The position numbers and the translations under genes are program-made. Below are positions 48,105-56,261 of a stretch of 64,000 nucleotides of DNA, one piece after another. A model generated the notes under the pieces. That model made no database searches. It saw only the letters and a program-made list of their open reading frames with translations, and was not told the origin of the DNA. Positions within the stretch are counted from its first letter, which is position 1; every line of letters begins with the position of its first letter. Source of the DNA: Sphingomonas sanxanigenens DSM 19645 = NX02 (lineage in GTDB: Bacteria; Pseudomonadota; Alphaproteobacteria; Sphingomonadales; Sphingomonadaceae); contig NZ_CP006644.1 of NCBI RefSeq assembly GCF_000512205.2, forward strand, positions 6,050,001 through 6,114,000, in the 5' to 3' direction.

Positions 48105-49520
48105 TCAGCTGCAGAGCTTGACGTCGAGGAAGCTCGGGATCGGGCCGTTCCAGCCGCCATCGTCGGGGCCGTCGTCGCGCGATGCGCCACGGCTGCGGCG
48201 CTGGTCGCGCGGTGCGGGCCGTGGGGCTTCGGGCTGCGGTGCGCGGGGTTGCGGCGCCTCGGGCTGCCGCGCCTCGGCCGGGGCGGGCGTGGCCTCGCGC
48301 GGCGCCTTGGCCTTGCGCGCACGACTGCGCGGCTTTTCCGACGCCGCCTTTTCAGGCTTGGCAGGGGCTGCTTCGGCTTCGACCGACTCCGCCGCGGGCT
48401 CAACCGTTTCGGCGGCGAGGCGCGGGATCTTCAGGCCGGTCAGCTTCTCGATATTCGCCACGGATTCGGCGTCATCGGGCGTTGCCAGCGTGTAGGCGGT
48501 GCCTGTCGCGCCCGCGCGGCCGGTGCGGCCGATGCGGTGGATATAATCGTCCGGATGCCACGGCACGTCATAGTTGAAGACGTGGCTCACGCCCTTCACG
48601 TCCAGCCCGCGCGCGGCGACGTCGGAGGCGACGAGGATGTTGATCTCACCCGTCTTGAACCGGTCCAGCTCGCGCAGCCGCTCGGGCTGCTCCATGTCGC
48701 CATGGATCTCCCCGGCGTTGAAACCGTCGCGCTTCAGGCTCCGCGCCAGTTCGCGCACCGTCGTCTTGCGGTTGGAGAAGATGATCGCGGTGTTGACGCC
48801 CTCGATTCGCAGCAGCGTGTCCAGCATGCGCCGCTTGCCGCGCGACGACACCTCGACCAGCTTCTGGTCGATATTGATGTTGGCGCTGGCGGGCCGCGCA
48901 ACTTCGATCTGCTTGGGGTTCGAGAGGAACTTGTCAGCCAGCTTCTTGATCGGCGGCGGCATCGTCGCGCTGAACAGCAGGGTCTGGCGGGTCTTGGGAA
49001 GTTTGGTGCAGATCTGTTCGATATCGGGGATGAACCCCATGTCGAGCATCCGGTCCGCCTCGTCGATCACCAGCATGGAGCAGCCGGTGAGCAGGATCTT
49101 GCCGCGCTCGAACAGGTCCATCAGCCGGCCCGGCGTGGCGATCAGCACGTCGACGCCCTTTTCCAGCGCCTTCACCTGATCGCCCATCTGCACGCCGCCG
49201 ATGAGCAGCGCCATCGAGAGCTTGTGATACTTGCCGTATTTCTCGAAATTCTCGGCGACCTGCGCGGCGAGTTCGCGCGTCGGCTCGAGGATCAGCGAGC
49301 GCGGCATCCGCGCGCGGGCGCGGCCATGCGCCAAGATGTCGATCATCGGCAGCACGAAGCTGGCCGTCTTGCCGGTGCCGGTCTGCGCGATCCCGATCAG
49401 GTCGCGCATCATCAGCACGGGCGGGATCGCCGCTGCCTGAATGGGCGTGGGTGAACTGTAGCCCGAATCATCGAGCGAGCGGAGCAATTCGTCTGAAAGG
49501 CCGAGGTCGGCGAACGTCAT
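48105..49520 (-). CDS. DEAD-box RNA helicase (RhlE-like)
   Basis: A 471-residue ATP-dependent RNA helicase. The Q motif (YSSPTPIQAAAIP), Walker A AQTGTGKT (45-52), DEAD (VIDEADRMLDMGF), SAT and the C-terminal HRIGRTGR are all present. The final 95 residues are Ala/Pro/Glu/Arg-rich and disordered, probably an RNA- or protein-binding tail. RhlE-type helicases work in ribosome assembly and RNA decay. The start lies 93 bases from the 49614-50048 gene on the same strand. Confidence 0.94.
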   Translation of the reverse strand: MTFADLGLSDELLRSLDDSGYSSPTPIQAAAIPPVLMMRDLIGIAQTGTGKTASFVLPMIDILAHGRARARMPRSLILEPTRELAAQVAENFEKYGKYHKLSMALLIGGVQMGDQVKALEKGVDVLIATPGRLMDLFERGKILLTGCSMLVIDEADRMLDMGFIPDIEQICTKLPKTRQTLLFSATMPPPIKKLADKFLSNPKQIEVARPASANINIDQKLVEVSSRGKRRMLDTLLRIEGVNTAIIFSNRKTTVRELARSLKRDGFNAGEIHGDMEQPERLRELDRFKTGEINILVASDVAARGLDVKGVSHVFNYDVPWHPDDYIHRIGRTGRAGATGTAYTLATPDDAESVANIEKLTGLKIPRLAAETVEPAAESVEAEAAPAKPEKAASEKPRSRARKAKAPREATPAPAEARQPEAPQPRAPQPEAPRPAPRDQRRSRGASRDDGPDDGGWNGPIPSFLDVKLCS

Positions 49521-49613
49521 TGGCGATCCGGTTAAGAGTGCGAACTCATGCCGCGTCGCACGATTGCCCCGCGATTGGTCGTTGCGGACGGCAATGTCAA
49601 GCGAATCGGGTGT

Positions 49614-50048
49614 TTATCGCCTCACGCGGAGCTTGCGAAAGCGTTCGATTTCGCAGGAACCGCCCGATCGGGCGTGGATCGCATCGCGATCCGCGCAGAT
49701 CATGCGGTCTTCATCGAGATGGACATAGATACCGGACCGGAAGTCGGGCCCGCCACAGTCTCCGTCGAAGCGGGCGCGCAGGCGGCTGCCGTCCATCAGC
49801 ACCATGTCCAGGCTGCGCTTGGCCGAGATCGCGAAACCGCGGATCGCGCGCGACGGCACGCAGCGCGGTCCCTTGCTTTCCTTCCATTCCACGGGCGGCG
49901 CCGGGCGCGCGGTGCGCGGCAAAGGGGCGATCGCCGGCACCCGGATCACCACGCGCGAACGGAACTGGATAACGGGCTTGCCGCGGCCGGGCGGCGGCGG
50001 CGCATCGCCGCCCTGCATGAAGAACAGCAGGAACGTCGTGAAAATCAC
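49614..50048 (-). CDS. Hypothetical protein with N-terminal hydrophobic segment
   Basis: A 144-residue protein. A short hydrophobic start (MIFTTFLLFFMQG) may be a signal or anchor, followed by a Pro-rich linker and a domain with Cys residues in PRCVPS, GDCGGP, MICADR and GSCEIER, so disulfide bonds are possible. No family recognised. It lies upstream of the helicase gene in the same direction and diverges from the FAD-oxidoreductase gene. Confidence 0.62.
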   Translation of the reverse strand: MIFTTFLLFFMQGGDAPPPPGRGKPVIQFRSRVVIRVPAIAPLPRTARPAPPVEWKESKGPRCVPSRAIRGFAISAKRSLDMVLMDGSRLRARFDGDCGGPDFRSGIYVHLDEDRMICADRDAIHARSGGSCEIERFRKLRVRR

Positions 50049-50127
50049 TGGCGGTTATCCATGTCGGGCGCAGGCGATGCCCTTAAGCGGTTGAACGGTG
50101 GATTAATCCCGTACTAGTTGCGCGGCC

Positions 50128-51549
50128 ATGGCCAATCCGCAACCCGCCCGTCTCATCGACCAGCTGCGCGAGCGGCTGGGGCCGAAGGGCGTCGTCACCG
50201 ATGGCGATGCGCTCGCACCCTGGCTCAGCGACTGGCGGGGGCGCTATCACGGCACCAGCCCGGCAATCGTCGCGCCCGCGGATACGGAGGAGACCGCGGT
50301 GGCAATGGCGATGGCCGCCGCCGCCGGCGTGCCGCTGGTGCCGCAGGGCGGCAACACCTCGATGGTCGGCGGCGCGACCCCGCCCGCGGACGGATCCGCG
50401 CTGATTCTCTCGACTCGGCGGATGAACCGGCTGCGCGCGCTGGATGCTGCGGCGGGCACCGTGATCGCCGAGGCGGGGGTGATCCTGTCCGACCTGCACG
50501 ATGCCGCGGCCTCTGCCGGCTGGCGCTTCCCGCTGTCGCTGGCGGCCAAGGGATCGGCGACGATCGGCGGGCTCATCTCCACCAACGCGGGCGGCACCCA
50601 GGTGCTGCGCTTCGGCACGATGCGCGCGCTGGTCGCGGGGCTGGAGGCGGTGCTGCCGGATGGCTCCGTCTATCATGGCCTGTCGGCGCTCAAGAAGGAC
50701 AATCGCGGCTATGATCTCCGCCATCTGCTGATCGGCGCCGAAGGTACGCTCGGCATCGTCACCGCCGCGACCTTGACCCTGGTTCCCGCCGCCGCAGATC
50801 GTGCAGTGGCGTGGGCGGGCGTGCCCGATCCGCAGACCGCGCTCGATCTGCTGCGCCGGCTCGAATCGGAAACGGGCGATGCGATCGAGAGCTTCGAGAT
50901 CCTGCCCGCCGATTCGCTGGCGGCGGTGCTCCGCCACATTCCGGGCACGCGCGCGCCGCTCGCCGGCGAACATGGCTGGCACGTGCTGATCGAGGTGGTG
51001 GGCAAGGCCGCGGGCGGCGCGCGGCCGCTGATCGAGCCGTCGCTTGTCCGTGCGATCGAGGCGGGGCTGATCGAGGATGCGGTGATTGCGACGAGCGAGG
51101 CGCAGGCCGAGGCGTTCTGGAAGCTGCGCGAATCGATCTCGGAGGCGGAGCGCGCGTCGGGGCCTGCCGTGCAGCATGATATTTCGGTGCCGGTCGCGGC
51201 GATGCCGCGCTTCATGGTCGAGGCGGCGGCCGCGGCGGAGCGGGCATTTCCCGGCACCCATGCCAGTGCGTTCGGCCATCTGGGGGATGGCAACGTCCAT
51301 TTCCACGTCCGCGCGGGCGAGGGCGCGCCGCCCGACTGGGTTGCGCGCAATGGCGCCGCGATCAGCGATTTCGTCTATGATCTGGTGGATGCCGCGGGCG
51401 GATCTCTCTCCGCCGAACATGGCATCGGCCAGATGAAGCGCAAAGCCTTCGGCCGGCTGACCGAACCGAGCCGCATCGCCGCGCTGCGCGCCATCAAGTC
51501 GGCGCTCGATCCGCACGGCCTCCTGAATCCGGGCAAGCTGCTGCCCTGA
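50128..51549 (+). CDS. FAD-linked oxidoreductase (GlcD/D-2-hydroxyacid dehydrogenase type)
   Basis: A 473-residue flavoprotein with a PCMH-type FAD-binding domain (VPLVPQGGNTSMVGGATPP; GGLISTNAGGTQVLRFG) and a C-terminal FAD-oxidase domain with the metal-binding HLGDGNVHFHV and EHGIGQMKR motifs. It resembles D-2-hydroxyglutarate and D-lactate dehydrogenases; the exact substrate is open. Confidence 0.92.
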   Translation: MANPQPARLIDQLRERLGPKGVVTDGDALAPWLSDWRGRYHGTSPAIVAPADTEETAVAMAMAAAAGVPLVPQGGNTSMVGGATPPADGSALILSTRRMNRLRALDAAAGTVIAEAGVILSDLHDAAASAGWRFPLSLAAKGSATIGGLISTNAGGTQVLRFGTMRALVAGLEAVLPDGSVYHGLSALKKDNRGYDLRHLLIGAEGTLGIVTAATLTLVPAAADRAVAWAGVPDPQTALDLLRRLESETGDAIESFEILPADSLAAVLRHIPGTRAPLAGEHGWHVLIEVVGKAAGGARPLIEPSLVRAIEAGLIEDAVIATSEAQAEAFWKLRESISEAERASGPAVQHDISVPVAAMPRFMVEAAAAAERAFPGTHASAFGHLGDGNVHFHVRAGEGAPPDWVARNGAAISDFVYDLVDAAGGSLSAEHGIGQMKRKAFGRLTEPSRIAALRAIKSALDPHGLLNPGKLLP

Positions 51550-51637
51550 CGGGCTTGCGTCCATCCGCAGGCGGCCATACAGCCTGCCCCACGCGCGCGG
51601 GGGGCCCGGGCGCAGCATATTCCACTGGAGTCTTTTC

Positions 51638-52426
51638 ATGGCGACCGCGCCGGCGAACAATCTTCCGCTCTTCTACAACGGCCTGCAGCCGCTCTCGAGC
51701 ACCGAGCATGCAACCTGGAAGGCGCGCAATATCGATACCGCGCCCTGGCTGGTTTCGCAGCACGCCATTCCCGTGACGATCGACGAGTTCGCCGCTGCGC
51801 AGCGTTTCTTCCCGATCGTCTTCACGCAGGGCAAGGATGCCGTGCCGATCGCGCTGATGGGCATGAACGAAGGCATCAACACCTTCGTCGACGAAACCGG
51901 CAAGCTGATCGACAATGTCTATGTGCCGGCATGGGTGCGCCGCTATCCGTTCATGCTCGCCCGGCTGCGTCCGGACAGCGATGAGCTGTCGCTGTGCTTC
52001 GATCCCACCGCCGAGGCGATCGGTCCGTTCGAGGACGGCCAGCCGCTGTTCGAGGATGGCAAGCCCAGTGCCGCGACCAACGCGATCCTGGAATTCTGCC
52101 GCCAGTTCGAGGAAGCCGGCCAGCGCACCACCGCGTTCATGAAGGAACTGTTCGAGCTCAACATCCTGATCGATGGCGAAGTCTCGATCCAGCCCGAAGG
52201 CAGCGAACAGCCCTTCGTCTATCGCGGCTTCCAGATGGTTTCCGAGGAAAAGCTGCGCGACCTGCGCGGTGACCAGCTCCGCAAGATGGCCCGCTCGGGC
52301 ATGCTGCCGCTGCTCTACGCGCATCTTTTTTCGCTGCAGGTGATGCGCGAGATCTTCGGCCGCCAGGTTCAGCAGGGCAAGGGGCCGCGTCTCGGCCAGC
52401 CCGCGCCGGCCGTGATCGAGGCCTGA
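51638..52426 (+). CDS. SapC family protein
   Basis: A 262-residue cytoplasmic protein. RFFPIVFTQGKDAVPIALMG and AWVRRYPFMLAR are SapC-family blocks. SapC was named from a Campylobacter S-layer locus, but the many proteobacterial homologues have no proven function. It is followed after only four bases by the cytochrome b561 gene, so the two may be co-transcribed. Confidence 0.88.
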   Translation: MATAPANNLPLFYNGLQPLSSTEHATWKARNIDTAPWLVSQHAIPVTIDEFAAAQRFFPIVFTQGKDAVPIALMGMNEGINTFVDETGKLIDNVYVPAWVRRYPFMLARLRPDSDELSLCFDPTAEAIGPFEDGQPLFEDGKPSAATNAILEFCRQFEEAGQRTTAFMKELFELNILIDGEVSIQPEGSEQPFVYRGFQMVSEEKLRDLRGDQLRKMARSGMLPLLYAHLFSLQVMREIFGRQVQQGKGPRLGQPAPAVIEA

Positions 52427-52430
52427 TCCG

Positions 52431-52967
52431 ATGGTCCGGGCAGGCCGCTCCACCTACTCCAGCGTGGCGATCACGCTGCACTGGGTGATCGGCCTGCTCA
52501 TCATCGCCAACATCGCGCTCGTCCTCGCGGGCGGGCCGATGACCTGGCACAAATCGATCGGGATCACGGTCCTCGTGCTCAGCCTGCTGCGCTGGGCGTG
52601 GCGGCTGGGCCACCGGCCGCCGCCACTGCCTGCCAGCGTGCGGTCCTGGGAGAAGGGGCTGGCGCACGCGTTGCACTGGACCTTCTACCTGCTGATCGTG
52701 CTCATCCCGCTTTCGGGCTGGGCGATGAGTTCCGGCTCCCCCAAGGTCCGGCCGCTGCAATGGTTCGGCCTGTTCGACATTCCCTTCCTGCCGGTCGAGC
52801 GCGGCGGCGCGCTCTATGCCGCGTCGCATGAGTTCCATGAGATCATGGGATTGGCGATGATCGGCCTGATCGCGCTGCATATCGCCGGTGCGCTGAAGCA
52901 TCAGTTGATCGATGGCGACGCCACGATGCACCGGATTCTGCCGATCGTTTCGCCGCCGAAAGGCTAA
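52431..52967 (+). CDS. Cytochrome b561 family protein
   Basis: A 178-residue, four-helix di-heme membrane protein. His residues in ALHWVIG-like helix I, ALHWTFYL, and the helix IV region (FHEIMGLAMIGLIALHIAGALKH) are the expected heme ligands. E. coli CybB-type members oxidise quinol with superoxide. A probable small RNA gene lies just downstream. Confidence 0.92.
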   Translation: MVRAGRSTYSSVAITLHWVIGLLIIANIALVLAGGPMTWHKSIGITVLVLSLLRWAWRLGHRPPPLPASVRSWEKGLAHALHWTFYLLIVLIPLSGWAMSSGSPKVRPLQWFGLFDIPFLPVERGGALYAASHEFHEIMGLAMIGLIALHIAGALKHQLIDGDATMHRILPIVSPPKG

Positions 52968-53003
52968 TTCGTTTCCAAATCGGATGAATTGAATGGCATG
53001 GCC

Positions 53004-53032
53004 TTGAAAGGCCGTGTTTTGCGGCCTATCTC
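53004..53032 (+). promoter_or_regulatory. Sigma-70-like promoter of the small RNA candidate
   Basis: TTGAAA (53004-53009), a 17-base spacer and TATCTC (53027-53032) give a reasonable housekeeping promoter whose expected start, near 53039, coincides with the first base of the first hairpin of the small RNA candidate. Confidence 0.55.
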
Positions 53033-53038
53033 ATTCTT

Positions 53039-53140
53039 TGACACCGGATGTGTTTCCCCCTTTCGCATCCGTGTCCACGCCTTCGGGCGTGTTTCCTCCC
53101 TGAACCTTGGCCACCTCGTGCTTGCACGAGGTGGTTTTTT
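53039..53140 (+). ncRNA. Candidate small regulatory RNA with C-rich loops
   Basis: About 100 nt with three hairpins. Hairpin 1 (53040-53075) has a GACACCGGATG/CATCCGTGTC stem with one bulge and a 15-base loop holding TTTCCCCCTTT. Hairpin 2 (53076-53091) is CACGCC-TTCG-GGCGTG. A single-stranded GTTTCCTCCC (53091-53100) follows, then the terminator hairpin. C-rich CCUCC-like loops that can pair with Shine-Dalgarno sequences are a known feature of several alphaproteobacterial sRNAs. The promoter and terminator fit the RNA ends. No protein of plausible composition is encoded here. Confidence 0.65.
53111..53140 (+). terminator. Rho-independent terminator of the small RNA candidate
   Basis: A perfect 10-bp stem (CCACCTCGTG at 53111-53120 with CACGAGGTGG at 53125-53134) with a CTTG loop is followed by six T residues. 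Since it lies about 145 bases after the cytochrome b561 stop, it more likely ends an independent transcript. Confidence 0.9.
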
Positions 53141-53225
53141 CTTGATGTGTGCTGGCCGTGCCGGAGCGGCGTCTTGCCGGCCCGGTCGCAAGTCGCATCG
53201 GCTGCGATTGGCGTTCGGCGTCGAA

Positions 53226-54092
53226 TCACTCGGCGGCCGCGGCATCCCGCCAACCGGTGACCTCTTCCGCCAGCCCCGCCGCGAGCGCCGCGACGAACCC
53301 GGCGATTCGCGGCAGCCCTTCGCCCGGCTCGCGCAGTCCGGGCGCGAGATAGAGGCTACGGTCGATTTCAAGCTGGATCGCATGGATGCCGCGCCGCGGA
53401 TCGCCATGGCGGTCGAGCATGTGGGCACCCGCATAGGGGGTGTTGATCGCCACCGGCAGCCCCGCCACACGTGCCTCCGCCACCGCGCGCGCGGTGATGC
53501 GCGCTGCCGCCGACCGTCCGAAACGGTCGCCGATCACGACACGCGCGGTCGGCTGGCCGGCGGCTTGCCGGATGGGCGGCATCGAATGGAGATCGATCAG
53601 CACCGCCACGCCGAACCGCATCCGCGCCTGCGCCAGCAGCTGCGCCAACGCCTCATGGTAGGGGCGATGGACGGTGCGGATGCGCGCGGCGACTGCGTCC
53701 ACGGACAGTTTGTGGCACCAGATGTCGCCATGGGGGTGCAACCGTCGGGGCACGAGGCCAAGCCCGCCGCGCACCTTCGCCGACGCGATCAGCGCGGTGC
53801 CGCGCAGCGGCGGATCCGTCATTTCGGGGTCGATTTCCTGCTCGGCGCGGTTGAGGTCGATCCACAGCCGCGGCACGCGCGCTACCAACCCCGCGACGCC
53901 GCCCGATGCGGCGGCCTGCCGCGCGAGGAGGTCGGCATGCCGGTCTTCCAGCGATTCGGCCGCCTGCATCGGGATTCGCAGCATCGCCGCCAGATCCGCG
54001 GGATAGTCGCGGCCGGCATGCGGCACCGAGAGCACGACCGGCGAGGTCAGCAGGACGGGGCCGATGCGGCTGAATGGCTGGGGCTCGGCCAT
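53226..54092 (-). CDS. N-formylglutamate amidohydrolase family protein
   Basis: A 288-residue protein of the FGase family. VVLSVPHAGRDYP and LEDRHADLL near the start, NRAEQEIDPEM and the DLHSMPP metal-binding block are characteristic, as is the later INTPYAGAHMLDRHG. In histidine degradation FGase makes glutamate from N-formylglutamate, but no hut genes lie near, so the substrate may differ. Confidence 0.9.
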   Translation of the reverse strand: MAEPQPFSRIGPVLLTSPVVLSVPHAGRDYPADLAAMLRIPMQAAESLEDRHADLLARQAAASGGVAGLVARVPRLWIDLNRAEQEIDPEMTDPPLRGTALIASAKVRGGLGLVPRRLHPHGDIWCHKLSVDAVAARIRTVHRPYHEALAQLLAQARMRFGVAVLIDLHSMPPIRQAAGQPTARVVIGDRFGRSAAARITARAVAEARVAGLPVAINTPYAGAHMLDRHGDPRRGIHAIQLEIDRSLYLAPGLREPGEGLPRIAGFVAALAAGLAEEVTGWRDAAAAE

Positions 54093-54226
54093 CGCGTCAT
54101 GCTAGGCGGAGGTGGCCGATGGGGCAACGCAGGTGTGGAAAATCATGGCCATGCTCCCCATAATTGCTCCGCGTCCGTTGGACGTTGCCGCAAGCGGCGC
54201 ATCGCCCGGTGCGCGTTGGGGGTTGG

Positions 54227-54604
54227 ATGATCCGGATTCTGCTCGCCGAGGATGATGCGGCGATGCGTCACTATCTCTCCCGCGCGCTCGAGACGTCCGG
54301 CTATCAGGTCACTGCGGTGGAATCCGGCACCGACGCGCTGCCGCTGCTCGACGCGCACGATTATGATCTGCTGCTGACCGACATCGTCATGCCCGAGATC
54401 GATGGCATCGAACTCGCCCGCCGCGCGACCGAGCGGATGCCGGCGTTGCAGGTGATGTTCATCACCGGTTTCGCCGCGGTCACGCTGGATGCGGGGCAGG
54501 CGATGCCGCAGGCGCGGTTGCTCTCCAAGCCGTTCCACCTGCGCGATCTGGTGATGCAGATCGACCGCCTTTTCGGGATCGGCACGACCCGCGATCCGCA
54601 ATGA
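54227..54604 (+). CDS. cpdR: Single-domain response regulator CpdR
   Basis: A 125-residue receiver domain with acidic residues in LAEDDAAMR, phospho-acceptor Asp in DLLLTDIVMPEIDG, and the conserved Thr and Lys (FITGF, LSKPFHL). The opening MIRILLAEDD and LSRALETSGYQV match CpdR, which in Caulobacter delivers substrates such as CtrA and PdeA to ClpXP when unphosphorylated. ATG 54227 follows a GGGGGTTGG stretch. Confidence 0.9.
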   Translation: MIRILLAEDDAAMRHYLSRALETSGYQVTAVESGTDALPLLDAHDYDLLLTDIVMPEIDGIELARRATERMPALQVMFITGFAAVTLDAGQAMPQARLLSKPFHLRDLVMQIDRLFGIGTTRDPQ

Positions 54605-54657
54605 CGATTCATGCTTGCACAGCACCGGAGGCGAGGCTAATAGCGCGCCTCCCCCGT

Positions 54658-54732
54658 GGGCGTGTAGCTCAGTGGTAGAGCACTGTGTTGACATCGCAGG
54701 GGTCGCAAGTTCAATCCTTGCCACGCCCACCA
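54658..54732 (+). tRNA. tRNA-Val(GAC)
   Basis: A 75-nt cloverleaf: acceptor GGGCGTG with CACGCCC, then A and CCA. The anticodon loop TTGACAT gives GAC. The gene is complete, so if it is the integration site the element has restored its 3' end. Confidence 0.97.
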
Positions 54733-54733
54733 T
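54705..54733 (+). other. Probable left attachment site (attL) in the tRNA-Val 3' end
   Basis: The T-arm and acceptor 3' half of tRNA-Val is the usual crossover target of tyrosine recombinases, and an integrase gene begins 40 bases further on. No second copy of this 3' end is found in the window, so attR should be beyond 64000. The exact core cannot be defined from one end. Confidence 0.55.
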
Positions 54734-54734
54734 G

Positions 54735-54773
54735 AAAAGCCTCGCTAGGCCAAGTGCTTAGCGAGGCTTTTTT
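54735..54773. terminator. Bidirectional terminator between tRNA-Val and integrase
   Basis: A 13-bp perfect stem (54735-54747 with 54759-54771) with an 11-base loop, A-rich on the left arm and six T residues on the right. It can end the tRNA transcript rightward and the integrase operon leftward. The T run overlaps the integrase stop codon. Confidence 0.85.
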
Positions 54774-56091
54774 ATGCCCGCAGCACCGTGACGTTTCCGT
54801 GCGCTTGGGTGAGCTTTGGGTGAATCGCCGGGCCGGCCTTCCGGGTGAGGTCGGCGACCACATCCTCAATGCCGGCGCGGATCGACGCCAGATAGTCCGG
54901 ATCGAAGATGGCATAGCGCCCGGTCGTCTTGCTGAGCGGCCGGTGTCCAAGCGCTATTTCCAGTTCGACCAAGTCCACACGGCGGGCGGCGAGGATAGTC
55001 GCCATGGAATGGCGGATCAGCTTTGGTCCCCAGCCGTCGGGGATGCCGAGCGCCTCGCGGGCGGTATCCCATGCGGATCGCACGGACGCGACACGCAGTT
55101 GCTCGACGACATCGATTCGCTGATTCGGGTCGAACGATTTGCGCTCCTTGCAGACGAGCCATTCGGTCGTCTCGGTGAGCCATGCGTGAAGCAGGTCGAC
55201 GACGGGCACGATCGGACGCACCTTCTTCGTCTGGAGGCGGCCCGCCGGGTTCAGGGCGAGGCGGCGCTCATCCTTCATCCACTGCTCGCGGCGGGGTTCG
55301 ACGCTGATGTCGAGGATCGCATCGGGGCGCGCGAGCGTGCAGACCGCCCCGATCAGGTACCGGCGCAGGGGGATGAGCCGGTCGGCGTGACCGCCGTAGT
55401 TGCCAGACCCCCGCATCGTGAAGTCCAGCAGCTCGGCGATGCCGTCCACCGACAGGCGATAGCTTCGCTGCGCCGTCACCTGGTCGCGCGTCTTGTGCTT
55501 CAGCGGCGGCACGTAGCGCGTGCGGCGCGCATTGAAGGCATGGCTTAGCGCCGCCTTCAACTGGATGACGCTTTCCTCAACGGTCGATGCCGATCGCGGC
55601 CGGCTGGTGCCGTCGATCCAGTTGCCACTGTCGTCCTTCTTCCGTGCGACGATCGGGTCGGCAATCGCCCAACTCCGAAAACGCTCGAGGAAGCGGTCGT
55701 CGAGATGCTCGGGCAGGAACGGGTCAACTAGGCGCCCGGCCTCGGCCTCGCGGTCCATGAACCGGGTCATGAGCTTGAGGCGCGCGCGGATCGCGTCCGC
55801 GCTGGCCTGCGCCGATCCATGCTCAACCCAATAGTCCGTCATCGCCTCGGCAACGCTGTAGAGGCTTTGCTCGGCCGCGGTCGGCCGGTGCGTAGCAAGG
55901 TAATGGGCGTCGAGCGCGTCGCAGGCTAGCCGAACATCTTCCGTGCCCGTGCTCTTGCGGCGCTGGCGTCCTGCGGCGGCGTCGTACCACCAGATGTACC
56001 ATTTGCTGCTGGCGGGTCGGCCGCCGGCGCCTCGGGCGAGGTCGAGCCAGAACCCTCCCCGCTGATAGACCCCGCCCTTATCTGTCGACAC
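54772..56091 (-). CDS. int: Tyrosine recombinase (integrase)
   Basis: A 439-residue site-specific recombinase. An N-terminal arm-type and core-binding part (1-200) precedes the catalytic domain with R255 (CTLARPDAIL), K357-R360 (KLIRHS, with Lys in place of the more usual His), H383 (LGHRPLSKTTGRY) and nucleophile Y393. It should integrate the element into tRNA-Val. It is the last gene of the leftward operon and overlaps the end of the upstream gene by 166 bases. Confidence 0.92.
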   Translation of the reverse strand: MSTDKGGVYQRGGFWLDLARGAGGRPASSKWYIWWYDAAAGRQRRKSTGTEDVRLACDALDAHYLATHRPTAAEQSLYSVAEAMTDYWVEHGSAQASADAIRARLKLMTRFMDREAEAGRLVDPFLPEHLDDRFLERFRSWAIADPIVARKKDDSGNWIDGTSRPRSASTVEESVIQLKAALSHAFNARRTRYVPPLKHKTRDQVTAQRSYRLSVDGIAELLDFTMRGSGNYGGHADRLIPLRRYLIGAVCTLARPDAILDISVEPRREQWMKDERRLALNPAGRLQTKKVRPIVPVVDLLHAWLTETTEWLVCKERKSFDPNQRIDVVEQLRVASVRSAWDTAREALGIPDGWGPKLIRHSMATILAARRVDLVELEIALGHRPLSKTTGRYAIFDPDYLASIRAGIEDVVADLTRKAGPAIHPKLTQAHGNVTVLRA

Positions 56092-56261
56092 CGAGCTTGC
56101 TCCTTCAGAATTGTAGCCTTCGCGTCCGCCAGCCGCTCAATGAGCCCGATGCTGGCCAGCGCGTCCAGTTGATCTGCGCGCAGGCTGATGCCGCGGCCCA
56201 TGGCCATCGCGCGGGAGACCTTGCGATCAAGGTCGATGATTGCCTCTGCGGTTGTGGTCAT
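55926..56261 (-). CDS. Small phage protein overlapping the integrase gene
   Basis: A 111-residue protein. Residues 1-60 form a charged helical domain (SRAMAMGRGISLRADQLDALA), and the rest is a Ser/Pro/Gly/Ala-rich tail ending ARKMFG. Short proteins with a GRGISL motif are, as I recall, found beside integrases of sphingomonad elements, but no function is known. The last 166 bases overlap the integrase start in another frame; the first four overlap the upstream gene. Confidence 0.6.
   Translation of the reverse strand: MTTTAEAIIDLDRKVSRAMAMGRGISLRADQLDALASIGLIERLADAKATILKEQARCRQIRAGSISGEGSGSTSPEAPAADPPAANGTSGGTTPPQDASAARARARKMFG

Noticed and set aside
52989-54230. A 413-codon forward frame crossing the small RNA candidate and the amidohydrolase gene
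   Set aside because: It is out of frame and mostly antisense to the amidohydrolase gene; the first part has hairpins and a terminator rather than coding character.
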